From NCBI RefSeq assembly GCF_000213255.1, contig NC_015520.1:2004001-2068000 (forward strand): 64,000 nt of DNA. Direction: 5' to 3'. Below are positions 27,404-36,644 of this stretch, piece by piece (positions within the stretch are counted from its first letter, which is position 1; the number at the start of each line of letters is the position of its first letter). The notes beneath the pieces are model-generated. The model was not told the DNA's origin, searched no databases, and saw only the letters and a list, made by a program, of their open reading frames with translations. Origin of the DNA: Mahella australiensis 50-1 BON. GTDB taxonomy: Bacteria > Bacillota > Clostridia > Mahellales > Mahellaceae. Position numbers and translations under genes: made by a program.

Positions 27404-28144
27404 TCATATAGCGCCGTATCTTCTGTGACGGTTCTGATAATCCATTATCGCCCTCAAGTATTCGGCATCATCGAAATCCGGCCAATATACATCGGAAAAA
27501 TACATTTCAGTATACGCTATCTGGTACAGCAAAAAATTGCTTACACGCCGTTCCCCACTGGTTCTTATGAGGAGATCGGGATCGGGTATGGAGGCCGTAT
27601 AAAGATAGCTGCTGAAAGTATTTTGATTAATATCAGCATCAACAGGCAGCTTGCCAGTTTTTATATCGTTGATAACAGCATTTACGGCATCCAATATTTC
27701 GATACGACCGCCGTAGTTCAATGCAAGATTCAGCGTTAAACCAGTATTGCCGGCAGTATAATTCATAGACCTCACAAGCTGCTCGTATGCTACTTGTGGC
27801 AACTCACTTATGCGCCCTATAGAGGTTATCTTGACGTTATTCGTGTTTAATTCTTCCACTTCCTTGTTGAGGTATTCTACCAGCAATCTCATCAGGAAGT
27901 TTACCTCTTCGCCAGGTCGTTTCCAATTTTCGGTGGAAAAAGCATATAACGTCAAAAACTTTATGCCCAATTTGGAACTCATCTTAACTACGTTCCTTAT
28001 AACTTCCATACCAGCCTTATGGCCCATAATCCGAGGCAATCCGCGCTGCTTAGCCCACCTGCCATTGCCATCCATGATTATGGCAACATGTACAGGCAAT
28101 TTATCTTTATCTACTGCCCAAAAAAGATCATCACCCGAGGCCAT
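27404..28144 (-). CDS. uppS: Undecaprenyl diphosphate synthase (isoprenyl transferase)
   Basis: Cis-prenyltransferase making the lipid carrier for cell-wall precursors. 246 residues. VAIIMDGNGRWAKQRGLPR holds the catalytic Asp and diphosphate-binding residues; FSTENWKRP and the C-terminal DLLIRTSGERRVSNFLLYQ are equally diagnostic. Lies between frr and cdsA, the usual order. Uses isoprenoid units from the Dxr/IspG pathway in the same operon. Confidence 0.97.
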   Translation of the reverse strand: MASGDDLFWAVDKDKLPVHVAIIMDGNGRWAKQRGLPRIMGHKAGMEVIRNVVKMSSKLGIKFLTLYAFSTENWKRPGEEVNFLMRLLVEYLNKEVEELNTNNVKITSIGRISELPQVAYEQLVRSMNYTAGNTGLTLNLALNYGGRIEILDAVNAVINDIKTGKLPVDADINQNTFSSYLYTASIPDPDLLIRTSGERRVSNFLLYQIAYTEMYFSDVYWPDFDDAEYLRAIMDYQNRHRRYGAI

Positions 28145-28169
28145 GCTTATATCAGCTGCCTTTCCGTGA

Positions 28170-28730
28170 TCATACTATCATTATATCCTTTTCTTTCTGT
28201 TCGATGATGCTGTCGATTTCATTTATTTTGTTGTCGGTGAGTTTCTGTATGTCATCCTGTTGGCGCTTTTCCTCATCCTCGCTTATATCGCCATCCTTTT
28301 TTTGCTTTTTTAAATGATCTATAGCCTCTCTGCGTATATTCCTTACAGCCACCTTGGCTTCCTCACCCATTTTTCTAGCCAGTTTGACCAATTCTTTACG
28401 TCTCTCTTCGGTTAATTCTGGAATGACTAGCCTTATTACCTTGCCGTCATTGGATGGATTTATACCGAGATCGGACTTCTGAATGGCCTTCTCCATATCT
28501 TTAATAATCTTCGGATCCCATGGAGCTATCACCAACAGACGAGGCTCTGGCGATGTTATGTTGCCCAGCTGAGTTATAGGAGTAGATGCCCCATAATAAT
28601 CCACCGTTATATTGTCTAAAATCTGGGGATTGGCCCTGCCTGTCCTCAGCGTAGAGAGCTCTTTCTTTAAAACATCTATAACCTTATTCATTTTTTGTTC
28701 GGTCATTTTATGCAATTCACTTGCAGCCAA
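28170..28730 (-). CDS. frr: Ribosome recycling factor
   Basis: Splits post-termination ribosomes with EF-G. 186 residues, normal length. [33 protein letters not shown] and [19 protein letters not shown] are typical. The start is TTG 28730, seven bases after GGAGG; an in-frame ATG at 28706 lacks such a site. Follows pyrH by about 18 bases. Confidence 0.97.
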   Translation of the reverse strand: MAASELHKMTEQKMNKVIDVLKKELSTLRTGRANPQILDNITVDYYGASTPITQLGNITSPEPRLLVIAPWDPKIIKDMEKAIQKSDLGINPSNDGKVIRLVIPELTEERRKELVKLARKMGEEAKVAVRNIRREAIDHLKKQKKDGDISEDEEKRQQDDIQKLTDNKINEIDSIIEQKEKDIMIV

Positions 28731-28748
28731 TGTTATCCCTCCTCATCA

Positions 28749-29456
28749 TCATTTTATTACGGTGCCTATTTGCTCTCCTTCTACCACCTTTTTAATGTTA
28801 TGCGATTTATCCAATCCAAACACTATTATAGGTATCTTATTATCCATACACAAGGATATAGCGGTAGCATCCATAACACCTAGACCCTTGTCCAACACCT
28901 CTATGTAATTGAGACTATCGAGCTTACAAGCATCTTTGTCTTTTTTAGGATCGGCATCATATACGCCATCTACGTTTTTAGCCAGCAAAATAACCTCTGC
29001 ATCGATTTCTGCCGCTCGCAATGCCGCTGTTGTATCTGTAGAGAAGTATGGATTACCGGTACCACATGCAAATATAACTATGCGTCCTTTTTCAAGATGC
29101 CTCACCGCCCTACGGCGTATATACGGCTCCGCTATCTGACGCATTTCTATAGCCGTCTGAACCCTGGTCTGCTCGCCTTTGCGCTCCAGTATATCCTGAA
29201 GGGCCAGGGCGTTTATTACAGTAGCAAGCATTCCCATATAATCTGCCGTGGTTCTATCCATCTCTTGATCATTTCTTCCTCGCCATATATTACCTCCTCC
29301 TACTACTATGGCTATTTCTACTCCCATATTTTTTACTTCTATTATCTGATCGGCCACAATATTCAACATGGTTTCATCTATTCCATAGCCTTTATCACCG
29401 GCTAATGCTTCTCCGCTCAGCTTTAGCATAATACGCTTATATTTTGGAGACGACAA
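28749..29456 (-). CDS. pyrH: UMP kinase
   Basis: Phosphorylates UMP to UDP. 235 residues, amino-acid-kinase fold: [19 protein letters not shown], the GGGNIWRGR nucleotide loop, and [22 protein letters not shown]. Starts at TTG 29456 with AAGGAGG about eight bases ahead; SPKYKR before the first strand matches relatives. Separated from tsf by a strong terminator, so pyrH heads the operon pyrH-frr-uppS-cdsA-ytvI-dxr-rseP-ispG-polC. Confidence 0.97.
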   Translation of the reverse strand: MSSPKYKRIMLKLSGEALAGDKGYGIDETMLNIVADQIIEVKNMGVEIAIVVGGGNIWRGRNDQEMDRTTADYMGMLATVINALALQDILERKGEQTRVQTAIEMRQIAEPYIRRRAVRHLEKGRIVIFACGTGNPYFSTDTTAALRAAEIDAEVILLAKNVDGVYDADPKKDKDACKLDSLNYIEVLDKGLGVMDATAISLCMDNKIPIIVFGLDKSHNIKKVVEGEQIGTVIK

Positions 29457-29512
29457 ATCTAACTTCCTCCTTAATTTTTATGACTATTTTACCTTATAAC
29501 CGCGCCATTCTT

Positions 29513-29548
29513 AAAAAAAGGAACACAGGTGTTGTGTTCCTTTTTTTG
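29513..29548 (-). terminator. Intrinsic terminator after rpsB-tsf
   Basis: AAAAAAAGGAACACA and TGTGTTCCTTTTTTT form a 15-pair stem with a small loop; the minus-strand arm ends in seven U residues. Symmetric, so it could work both ways, but no plus-strand gene lies upstream. It ends the rpsB-tsf transcript before pyrH. Confidence 0.9.
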
Positions 29549-29565
29549 TTTCGCATCTTTCAAAA

Positions 29566-30183
29566 TTAACAGCTAGCTACTTTTTCCAAACCTTCGCCCA
29601 TTTCATACCGAGTAAAACGGCGTATATTTATATTTTCGCCGAATTTGGTTATCTGTTCCATAACAAGATCCTTTACGGCGTGATCGGTATCACGTATAAA
29701 CGGCTGCTCCAATAGACATGCTTCTTTATAAAATTTATCTATGCGGCCCTCTATGATTTTATCTAAAATATTTTCGGGCTTACCTTCATTGATAGCTTGC
29801 TGCCTTAATATCTCTTTTTCTTTTTCCAGGACATCGGCCGGCACATCCTCTTTGGATACATACCGTGGATTAGCTGCCGCTATTTGCATAGCAATATCAT
29901 GCACAAAAGAACGAAATTCTGCAGTGTTAGCCACAAAATCGGTTTCGCAATTAACCTCTACCAGTACACCTATCCTGCCACCGCCGTGAATGTAAGCATC
30001 CACTATGCCCTGAGACGCTACACGACCGGCTTTTTTTGCCGCCGCTGCCAATCCTTTTTCTCTTAATATCTCAACGGCACGGTCCATATCGCCATTGGCT
30101 TCTATCAATGCACTTTTACAGTCCATCATACCGACGCCTGTTATTTCTCTTAACTCTTTTACCTGTGAAGCTGTTATAGCCAT
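29566..30183 (-). CDS. tsf: Elongation factor Ts
   Basis: Guanine nucleotide exchange factor for EF-Tu. N-terminal [19 protein letters not shown] and [20 protein letters not shown], then [16 protein letters not shown], are diagnostic. At 205 residues it is the short form, with one core subdomain fewer than the 280-residue E. coli protein; short Tsf is normal in many Firmicutes and thermophiles and is not a truncation. Follows rpsB in the usual pair. Confidence 0.97.
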   Translation of the reverse strand: MAITASQVKELREITGVGMMDCKSALIEANGDMDRAVEILREKGLAAAAKKAGRVASQGIVDAYIHGGGRIGVLVEVNCETDFVANTAEFRSFVHDIAMQIAAANPRYVSKEDVPADVLEKEKEILRQQAINEGKPENILDKIIEGRIDKFYKEACLLEQPFIRDTDHAVKDLVMEQITKFGENINIRRFTRYEMGEGLEKVASC

Positions 30184-30201
30184 TTTATCCTCCTCATACG
30201 T

Positions 30202-31035
30202 TTATAGGGTTTCAGGTACATCTATAAAGTCATCTGTTTCATCTATTTCATTTTTTGTAATGACATCTTTTTCTGGTTGATCGGCACTATAATCATCCGT
30301 GACATCCTGCTCGGGTTGTTCCGGGGAAGACGTCTCCTCATCACCCAATTGCTCGCCTTGTCTTGCTTCCAGTACAGCATCGGCTATCAGCTGACTTATA
30401 AGCTTTATAGCACGTATAGCATCATCATTACCGGGTATTACATAATCCACTTCATCCGGATCGCAATTGGTATCTACGATGGCCACTATCGGTATACCCA
30501 ATATGCGGGCTTCGCTGACCGCTATATGCTCTTTACGGGGATCAACAACGTACATAGCTCCTGGAAGCGATCTCATATTTTTTATACCGCTCAGATTTTT
30601 CTCCAGCTTTTCCTTCTCTAGCCTTAGCTTTATAACCTCTTTTTTGGGGAGCATATCGAATGTGCCGTCCTGCTCCATATTTTCCAACTCAGTCAAACGT
30701 TGAACCCTCTGACGGATGGTTTTAAAGTTGGTAAGCATCCCACCCAGCCAGCGCTGGTTTACATAATGCATCCCGCAACGCTTGGCTTCTTCCTCTATAG
30801 CCTCCTGAGCCTGCTTTTTGGTGCCGACAAACAGTATATCCTGGCCGCTTTCGGCTACCTCTTTTATAAATTTATAGGCTACGTCCAAATTCTTTACCGT
30901 TTTCTGAAGATCGATAATATATATGCCGTTCCTCTCGGTAAAGATATAAGGTGCCATCTTTGGATTCCACCGGCGTGTCTGATGACCAAAGTGTACGCCG
31001 GCTTCCAAAAGCTGTTTCATTGATACTACTGACAT
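30202..31035 (-). CDS. rpsB: 30S ribosomal protein S2
   Basis: 277 residues. [56 protein letters not shown] and [17 protein letters not shown] are classic S2. After the core (about residue 225) there is an acidic, probably disordered tail of about 50 residues rich in Asp, Glu and Pro, longer than usual. AGGAGG lies about seven bases before the ATG. Confidence 0.97.
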   Translation of the reverse strand: MSVVSMKQLLEAGVHFGHQTRRWNPKMAPYIFTERNGIYIIDLQKTVKNLDVAYKFIKEVAESGQDILFVGTKKQAQEAIEEEAKRCGMHYVNQRWLGGMLTNFKTIRQRVQRLTELENMEQDGTFDMLPKKEVIKLRLEKEKLEKNLSGIKNMRSLPGAMYVVDPRKEHIAVSEARILGIPIVAIVDTNCDPDEVDYVIPGNDDAIRAIKLISQLIADAVLEARQGEQLGDEETSSPEQPEQDVTDDYSADQPEKDVITKNEIDETDDFIDVPETL

Positions 31036-31144
31036 TATATACCTCCTGAATTTAGTTATGCCTCCATCCGGTCATATTCTGCGACAACTTTATCACATAA
31101 AGCACTTATCGCCGAATCGCGGATGTGCGTATTTCACGATTAGT

Positions 31145-31174
31145 AGTATAACATAAAATATTCACCTTTTGCAA
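31145..31174 (-). promoter_or_regulatory. Promoter of rpsB-tsf
   Basis: TTGCAA (31169-31174) and TATACT (31145-31150) on the minus strand with an 18-base spacer. Transcription should start near 31138, leaving about 100 bases of untranslated leader before rpsB. The leader may fold but I could not assign it to a known ribosomal protein leader class. Confidence 0.55.
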
Positions 31175-31197
31175 CTACATATTTTTCAAGGCAAAAC

Positions 31198-31521
31198 TCA
31201 ACATGCAAACCTTATGTCTACACTGCTCAGTAACACAGTTATAACGCTAAGTACATTATCATGCATCTCGCATACATATATGATACCTTTATATTCCCTT
31301 ATCTCACGGCCGCTGAATTGCGCCAGAGCTATTAACCGGCTATGCTCTATATCCTCCATTATATTGTTGACAGCAATCTGCTGACTGACAGGCCTTATGC
31401 GTTCACGATACCTTTCCACAGCATGATCTGTAACGAATATAGACATTCCAAGCAAGCAATCGCCTTTCTCCGCACGCTTTTGTTTACACTGGCGCCGCAA
31501 TGACTTTGCTTTAGAATGCAC
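31198..31521 (-). CDS. Small conserved-type protein of unknown function
   Basis: 107 residues, not recognised with confidence. Basic N-terminus (about 1-20), then FVTDHAVERYRERIRP, a HAxxRxxER pattern seen in small phage- and toxin-like proteins including some DUF4258 members. The rest predicts alternating strands (REIREYKGIIYVCEM, VLSVITVLL), consistent with a small alpha/beta fold. GTG 31521 is well supported: GGAGG lies seven bases ahead. It stands alone upstream of rpsB's promoter on the same strand. Function not assigned. Confidence 0.6.
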   Translation of the reverse strand: MHSKAKSLRRQCKQKRAEKGDCLLGMSIFVTDHAVERYRERIRPVSQQIAVNNIMEDIEHSRLIALAQFSGREIREYKGIIYVCEMHDNVLSVITVLLSSVDIRFAC

Positions 31522-31620
31522 CTCCGCCCCTCCTCTTCTCGATTTATATATTTATAGAAATATTATACCTTTATTTTTAACGTATGGGAATGGTTAGTTA
31601 ACATCATTTTTTTATGCACT

Positions 31621-31658
31621 TATATCAAAAAAGCGCCCGAAGGCGCTTTTTTGATATA
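31621..31658 (-). terminator. Strong intrinsic terminator, bidirectional
   Basis: A perfect 17-pair stem: TATATCAAAAAAGCGCC (31621-31637), loop CGAA, then its complement to 31658. Both arms give an A/U run around the GCGCC core. It lies nine bases beyond the stop of the holin-like gene and ends that transcript. Confidence 0.9.
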
Positions 31659-31666
31659 TCAATTGT

Positions 31667-32050
31667 TCACATTATGCGTGATGGAAGTATAAGGTCCATT
31701 AAACCTATTATCAAAGCTGCTATGATGGCAGCAAACAATGTTATGCTCATACCCGGTACCAAAAATTGTGTAAGATATATAATAGCTGTCGCTATTATAA
31801 ACCCTATTATCCCTCTTCCAAAAGGTGAGGCATCGAGCTTGAATATCTTCTCAATCAAAAAATCCATGATGGCTATAACGATAGCGGCTATCAAAGAGGT
31901 GCCTACTCCCATATTTTTGAAACCGGGCACCAACCAAGATGTAATCATCAATACCACCGTCGCTACCACAAACCTTACTATCAAGCCCCACCAATTGATA
32001 CCTTCATCTTTAGGTTGTTCGGAATTATCGTTCATTTCGTCAGCCAACAA
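31667..32050 (-). CDS. Phage holin family 4-like membrane protein
   Basis: 127 residues with four hydrophobic helices and a hydrophilic N-terminus (DEMNDNSEQPKDEG). INWWGLIVRFVVATVVLM, LVPGFKNMGVGTSLIAAIVIA and a second LVPGM match the Phage_holin_4_2 (YvlD-like) family, in which two halves are similar: both contain LVPG followed by a helix. These chromosomal members are not phage genes; their role is unclear, sometimes linked to envelope stress operons. TTG 32050 follows GGAGG by six bases. Confidence 0.8.
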   Translation of the reverse strand: MLADEMNDNSEQPKDEGINWWGLIVRFVVATVVLMITSWLVPGFKNMGVGTSLIAAIVIAIMDFLIEKIFKLDASPFGRGIIGFIIATAIIYLTQFLVPGMSITLFAAIIAALIIGLMDLILPSRIM

Positions 32051-32247
32051 AAATCACCTCCGCATATAGAATATCCGCGTTGGCAATTATTATTCAAAAA
32101 CTTTTCAAAAAGTTAATATAGAATTTACATTAACTTAACATATGGCCGATATAAGTATGCTATACTTATAACTGTAAGAACACCACAGCCAATACCAAAG
32201 CAACAAACCAATATTTCTTAATCTTCCTCCTTTTTATATAACCCCTT

Positions 32248-33798
32248 TCACGAGGGGTTTATACTTTTTTCACCCTTATCTCCCACAGCCAGACAAACCT
32301 GATTCTTACCATGCTCTTTAGCCTGATATAGAGCCTTGTCTGCTTGCCTCAACAGCTCGCGCGTAGTCCAACCGCATTCGGGGTATGAAGCTATACCGAA
32401 ACTTATAGTAACTGAGATATCATGTCCCTCTTCAGACACCGTAAGCATCTCTATGCGTCTGCGCAAACGTTCCACTATATTATAGGCCTGATTCATGTCG
32501 ACACCCGGCAGTATAATAACAAACTCTTCCCCACCATACCTGGCTATTATATCGCCCTGCCTCAAATGGTCTTTTAATATAGATGTTACGGCCTTTAATA
32601 CTTTGTCACCGGCTATATGGCCATAAATATCATTTATCTTCTTGAAATCGTCTATATCGCCAATTGCTATGGTTAAAGGGTATTTGCCTTTAGCTTTGTG
32701 TAATTCTTCTTCAAAAGCTTCTTGAAAATACATCCTGTTATGCACCTGTGTAAGGCCGTCCAATATAGCCATTTTATGCATCCGTTCATATAATCTGGAA
32801 TTCTCCAAAGATATGCCTAAATTATCGGCAATTATCTTAAGCAGTCTCAATTGATCCTCAGTCAAGGCATCAAGGCGCTCTTGCTCCACCAATATCATAC
32901 CGCAGCGTTTGCCTCGTATAGACAATGGCACACATATAAAAGAGTTTATGCTAGGATCACTTAATGTAAAGTCTCGATTGAATTTGTGATTTTTAAGTAT
33001 CGCACCCTGCTCCTCCAGACAAAGCCAAAGCACATGACTATCATTCTCAAGGAAAGCCTTTATTTTATCCGGTTCCATGTTACTGGCTTTGACCGATAAT
33101 GAATTTTTTTCTTCATCGAACAACAGTATAGAAGAATAAGTAGGACCTATAACGCCTAATATGACGTCATTTACCGTATTGAGCAAGCGATCGGTATCAA
33201 GTATGGAGCTTATAGCGGTATCCACTTGCTGTAACATATAAAATTCGGCTATGGTTTTGCGCAATTGATCGTTCGTCTGCTCTAATTCATGTTGCTTATT
33301 TTCATAGTTGCTTACTATCCTTAAACTGAAAATAGCTATAGAAGCCGTCATCAAAATATAAAATAAAGCTGTGACTAATTGAATCAACATACCCGGTTTA
33401 GCGCTATAGTGGGATAAAAATACCATTATGTAAAATACCATGCTTATGCTCAATACCGCATAACCTATTCGGCTGCCCATAGCCATAGCGCTGGCTAATA
33501 TCAATATCGAATAGAAAAAGACAAACGGGGTTTGATAACCTTCGATGAGCATAAAAACGGCTATACACGCCGCGTCAATCACGCGCATGCCTAAGAATAA
33601 CGCTTTGCTGTCTGTAGTCAAATGTCTGCTCATGCGGCTTTTCAGTAAGGCTGATATCAATACAAGCAATATGGCCCACATATAATAGTCAAATTTTACG
33701 TTGCCACGCAACGCAATAAAAGCATATATAAAGGCCACGGCCATTATATAGAGTTCTATTAGTATAATCCTATTTTCTAATCCTCTAAGCTCATCCAT
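32248..33798 (-). CDS. Membrane-bound diguanylate cyclase (GAF-GGDEF)
   Basis: 516 residues that should make cyclic di-GMP from GTP. N-terminal membrane block of about six helices (to about 170), a short coiled segment (ENKQHELEQTNDQLRKT), a GAF domain (about 195-335), and a C-terminal GGDEF domain. The active-site loop is GGEEF in IIARYGGEEFVIILPG, intact, and RQGD five residues ahead is a proper inhibitory I-site for product feedback. Follows nth directly (TAG then ATG). A hairpin with arms AACCCC/GGGGTT overlaps its stop codon. Ligand for the sensor part unknown. Confidence 0.92.
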   Translation of the reverse strand: MDELRGLENRIILIELYIMAVAFIYAFIALRGNVKFDYYMWAILLVLISALLKSRMSRHLTTDSKALFLGMRVIDAACIAVFMLIEGYQTPFVFFYSILILASAMAMGSRIGYAVLSISMVFYIMVFLSHYSAKPGMLIQLVTALFYILMTASIAIFSLRIVSNYENKQHELEQTNDQLRKTIAEFYMLQQVDTAISSILDTDRLLNTVNDVILGVIGPTYSSILLFDEEKNSLSVKASNMEPDKIKAFLENDSHVLWLCLEEQGAILKNHKFNRDFTLSDPSINSFICVPLSIRGKRCGMILVEQERLDALTEDQLRLLKIIADNLGISLENSRLYERMHKMAILDGLTQVHNRMYFQEAFEEELHKAKGKYPLTIAIGDIDDFKKINDIYGHIAGDKVLKAVTSILKDHLRQGDIIARYGGEEFVIILPGVDMNQAYNIVERLRRRIEMLTVSEEGHDISVTISFGIASYPECGWTTRELLRQADKALYQAKEHGKNQVCLAVGDKGEKSINPS

Positions 33799-34440
33799 CT
33801 ATAACCCCGCTTCGCTATTATAAAAATCACAATACTGCCTCAACCTACATTCATCGCATTTTGGCTGCCTAGCTCTGCAGACATTTCTACCATGATATAT
33901 AAACCAGTGATGTGCCTGCGACCACAATACCCGGGGTATACATGCCATCAATTCTTTTTCCGTACCAAGAGGCGTAGAGCTTTTTGCCAATCCTAATCTG
34001 TGTGTTACTCGAAAAACATGTGTATCCACTGCTATAGCAGGCCTGCCGAACGCGTTGCTCACCACTACGTTGGCCGTTTTGCGTCCCACACCGGGAAGCT
34101 TTTGCAACTCATCCGGATCACTCGGCACCTGCGATCCATATCTTTCTACTAATATCTTGCTCATATTTATGATGTTTAGGGCTTTAGTCCTATAAAGACC
34201 GCAACTCTTTATTTCCTCTTCCAGCGTTTGAGGCTCCAATGCCGCAAAATCTTCCGGCGTTTTATATTTCCCAAATAGTTTGCCGGTTACTTTATTCACC
34301 TGCTTATCGGTACTTTGCGCTGATAATATAGTAGCGATCAGCAATTCAAAAGCATTGGAATATACCAGAGCCGTTTTTGCCTGAGGATAGCAGTCAGCCA
34401 GTATATCCAGTATATGCTCTATATCATCTCTTGTCTTCAA
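33799..34440 (-). CDS. nth: Endonuclease III
   Basis: Base-excision DNA glycosylase/AP lyase for oxidised pyrimidines. 213 residues. Helix-hairpin-helix LQKLPGVGRKTANVV with the catalytic Lys, catalytic Asp in AVDTHVFRVTHRLGL, and the C-terminal 4Fe-4S loop CRARQPKCDECRLRQYC. Next gene downstream is the diguanylate cyclase, with no gap. Confidence 0.97.
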   Translation of the reverse strand: MKTRDDIEHILDILADCYPQAKTALVYSNAFELLIATILSAQSTDKQVNKVTGKLFGKYKTPEDFAALEPQTLEEEIKSCGLYRTKALNIINMSKILVERYGSQVPSDPDELQKLPGVGRKTANVVVSNAFGRPAIAVDTHVFRVTHRLGLAKSSTPLGTEKELMACIPRVLWSQAHHWFIYHGRNVCRARQPKCDECRLRQYCDFYNSEAGL

Positions 34441-34527
34441 ACTTTAATCTCAACTTCCTTCTGTTGCAAAATGCAGCAATATATCTAAGTTTCATTATAC
34501 CATAGAAATATATTAAAATGGTAGCGT

Positions 34528-35523
34528 TTATTTCAATATTTTATTATATGCCTCCAATGTTTTTTGAGCGGCCTTATCCCACGTAAAATGCGACAATACA
34601 TGCTCGGAAAGCCTGTTGCTTTTAGGCGTGCTTAGTGCATCCAGCAAAGCTGCCTTTATACTATTTATGTCGTTCGGATTACAATACCATGCCATATCGT
34701 TGAAATACTCGTTGGTGCCACCGCGATCGGTGATCACTATATTGCATCCGGCCATAGCTGCTTCAAGGCTGGCCAACCCTGGGGTTTCAAAAAAGCTGGG
34801 CTGCGCATGCACCTTAGCCGCGGCATATGCCGAAGCCAATTTCTGCTGTGGCATAAATGGCATATAATAAACTTTATTTCCGGCCGAAAGGCATTTCTGG
34901 GCGTAGCCGCCATCGCTTACTGAGCCTATGAGCACCAGCGGTATGTCTATATCCCTCATCGCTTTTATAAGAGCCAATTGATTTTTGCGGGGCGACAAGC
35001 GACCAACACATAATACAAAATTATATACGGCATGGGCATTTACAAAATCCGATGCGTCCGCTTTGGCAAAAGCAGCATCGGCTCCATTCGGCACTATCTC
35101 ATAAGGCGTATTAACGCCATATTGTTCCTTTATTAATTGCATTTCAGCCATCGAATTAGGCAACAAAATATCAGCTTTATCCATGGCATACTTTCGCAAT
35201 GGGTAAGCTCTGTTCCATATCTCCAGCTTGCTTTTAGGCGACCCGGTATTATTATAGTATTCGCTCATGTCCCAATATATAGTTGACAACGCTATAGACT
35301 TATGCTGTTGTAGAGCGTTTAAAACAAAATTATACGTCTCGGCTATACGGGTTGTGTTGAAGATATGCACTACATCATATGTTTCAAGATAAGCATTTGT
35401 ATCCACGTTTATATCTACATCCACTCCCAATTGTTCCAAACATTTTTTTGTATTTAGCAATTGGATGCTATCGCCCGCGACATTGTTCTCGAAATCCGGC
35501 CTTATTTGAAACAATACTTTCAT
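34528..35523 (-). CDS. Glycosyltransferase, GT4-like
   Basis: 331 residues, GT-B fold. C-terminal nucleotide-sugar half is clear: NFVLCVGRLSPRKNQLALIKAM, YYMPFMPQQKLASAYAAAKVHAQPSFFETPGLASLEAAMAGC (E-x7-E region) and NIVITDRGGTNEYF. N-terminal acceptor half has IFNTTRIAETYNF. No signal peptide or membrane helix: cytoplasmic. Sugar and acceptor unknown. It sits at the edge of a cluster with two more glycosyltransferases and several surface-type proteins, so a role in glycosylating them is an inference. Confidence 0.85.
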   Translation of the reverse strand: MKVLFQIRPDFENNVAGDSIQLLNTKKCLEQLGVDVDINVDTNAYLETYDVVHIFNTTRIAETYNFVLNALQQHKSIALSTIYWDMSEYYNNTGSPKSKLEIWNRAYPLRKYAMDKADILLPNSMAEMQLIKEQYGVNTPYEIVPNGADAAFAKADASDFVNAHAVYNFVLCVGRLSPRKNQLALIKAMRDIDIPLVLIGSVSDGGYAQKCLSAGNKVYYMPFMPQQKLASAYAAAKVHAQPSFFETPGLASLEAAMAGCNIVITDRGGTNEYFNDMAWYCNPNDINSIKAALLDALSTPKSNRLSEHVLSHFTWDKAAQKTLEAYNKILK

Positions 35524-35670
35524 GTTAGCCTCCTAATACACCATGCTGGTGAACTATGGTATCCATATGCACCATTGATTAAAACGATTAAAAACATAAT
35601 ATATCATACTGTATTTCAATCTATTTAAGCCATAACATATAATATGCCCGGTTGCGGCTCAAATAGACAT

Positions 35671-35699
35671 TTGCTGTATCGTTTAATAATTGTTACAAT
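35671..35699 (+). promoter_or_regulatory. Promoter of the c-di-AMP riboswitch transcript
   Basis: TTGCTG (35671-35676) and TACAAT (35694-35699) with a 17-base spacer, about 30 bases before the first riboswitch helix. The stretch 35524-35670 between it and the divergent glycosyltransferase gene shows nothing else. Confidence 0.55.
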
Positions 35700-35728
35700 T
35701 ATGTTAAAAATATTAAGCAATTATTGCG

Positions 35729-35846
35729 AATCGCTTAATCCGCGCATACGCGCGGAGCGGGGGAACCAATTTATACAGGGGCTAATCCACTAATGTGGTA
35801 GGGAATCCTTTGTCCCGAACCCGTCAGCTAACCCCGTAAGCGAAGA
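35729..35846 (+). ncRNA. ydaO-type cyclic di-AMP riboswitch
   Basis: Outer helix P1 pairs TCGCTTA (35731-35737) with TAAGCGA (35837-35843). Inside lie the conserved blocks GGGGGAACCAAT, GGGGCTAATCC, GGTAGGGAATCC, TTTGTCCCGAACCCGTCAGC and TAACCCCG, which are the ydaO/yuaA consensus. It lies just before a secreted CAP-domain gene; members of this class commonly control cell-wall and osmotic-stress genes and switch expression off when c-di-AMP is bound. The ribosome site follows P1 at once, so translational control is possible; no clear intrinsic terminator is visible. Confidence 0.93.
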
Positions 35847-35860
35847 AAGGAGAGATTCTC

Positions 35861-36598
35861 ATTAAATCTATAAAAAACATATTGTTGTCCGCCGGCATAG
35901 CCGGTGCCATGGCTTTATTCGCCTTTATGCCGGCGTCTAAAGCAGCCCAGACCTACACGGTGCGATACAGTGCTCCGTCAAGGTATCATATAACAACCGC
36001 CGATAATATCGCTTCTGTACGATATGCCGTCATACGCAACGTCAATGAAACATACAATACAGCAATACCGGATTCGTCGAGCACAAAGCCTGTTGCCCAA
36101 CAACCGCTTACTGTATCGTACCCCAATACATCGAGCGCTCCAAAGCCATCAACGCCTGCCGCACCTGCTGCTGGTGATACCGAGTCCACACCGGTGACGT
36201 CCGATGAAGACTATGCGCTGACCTCGGAAGAGAACGAAATGGTAGGATATATAAACGAGGAACGCGTTAAATCCGGTTTAAAAGCCTTGGCCATCGACCC
36301 GGAGTTGGCTAGTGTAGCGCGATTAAAAGCACAGGACATGAGGGATAAAAATTATTTCTCCCATACATCGCCTACTTACGGCTCACCCTTTGATATGATG
36401 AAACAATTCGGTTTAACCTACCGCACAGCAGGTGAGAATATAGCCAAAAACAGCAGTGTTTTAAAGGCTCACCTGGCTTTTATGAATTCGGACGGTCATA
36501 AAGCCAATATACTAAACGGCACGTTCACGCATGTAGGCGTAGGTATAGTGGACTATCAAGGCGGTAAAATAGTGGTAGAAATGTTTATAGGCAGATAA
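35861..36598 (+). CDS. Secreted CAP/SCP-domain protein (YkwD-like), ATT start
   Basis: 245 residues. Signal peptide with Lys at positions 2 and 5 and a hydrophobic core, cleaved near PASKAAQT; a Pro/Ser/Thr-rich linker (about 75-115); then a CAP domain with INEERVKSGLKALAID, FSHTSPTYGSPF, GENIA, SDGHKANIL and HVGVGIV. CAP proteins of this kind are often cell-wall associated and of unknown activity. The start is almost surely ATT 35861: AAAGGAGAG lies eight bases ahead and this frame restores the basic n-region; the first standard codon, TTG 35882, would remove it and has no ribosome site. Controlled by the c-di-AMP riboswitch. Confidence 0.9.
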   Translation: MKSIKNILLSAGIAGAMALFAFMPASKAAQTYTVRYSAPSRYHITTADNIASVRYAVIRNVNETYNTAIPDSSSTKPVAQQPLTVSYPNTSSAPKPSTPAAPAAGDTESTPVTSDEDYALTSEENEMVGYINEERVKSGLKALAIDPELASVARLKAQDMRDKNYFSHTSPTYGSPFDMMKQFGLTYRTAGENIAKNSSVLKAHLAFMNSDGHKANILNGTFTHVGVGIVDYQGGKIVVEMFIGR

Positions 36599-36604
36599 TC
36601 GGCT

Positions 36605-36634
36605 CAAAGGCGGAAAGCGTGCTTTCCGCCTTTG
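36605..36634. terminator. Bidirectional terminator between convergent genes
   Basis: CAAAGGCGGAAAGC and its exact complement form a 14-pair stem with a two-base spacer. It lies between the CAP gene (plus) and the Cys-containing protein gene (minus) and can serve both. Confidence 0.75.
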
Positions 36635-36644
36635 ATACCTTCCA

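Noticed and set aside
29566-30183. Truncated tsf
   Set aside because: The short form of EF-Ts is usual in many Firmicutes; the frame is intact with a terminator right after it.
31667-32050. Holin-like gene as a sign of a prophage
   Set aside because: No other phage gene, integrase or attachment site is nearby; this holin subfamily is common on chromosomes as an ordinary membrane protein.
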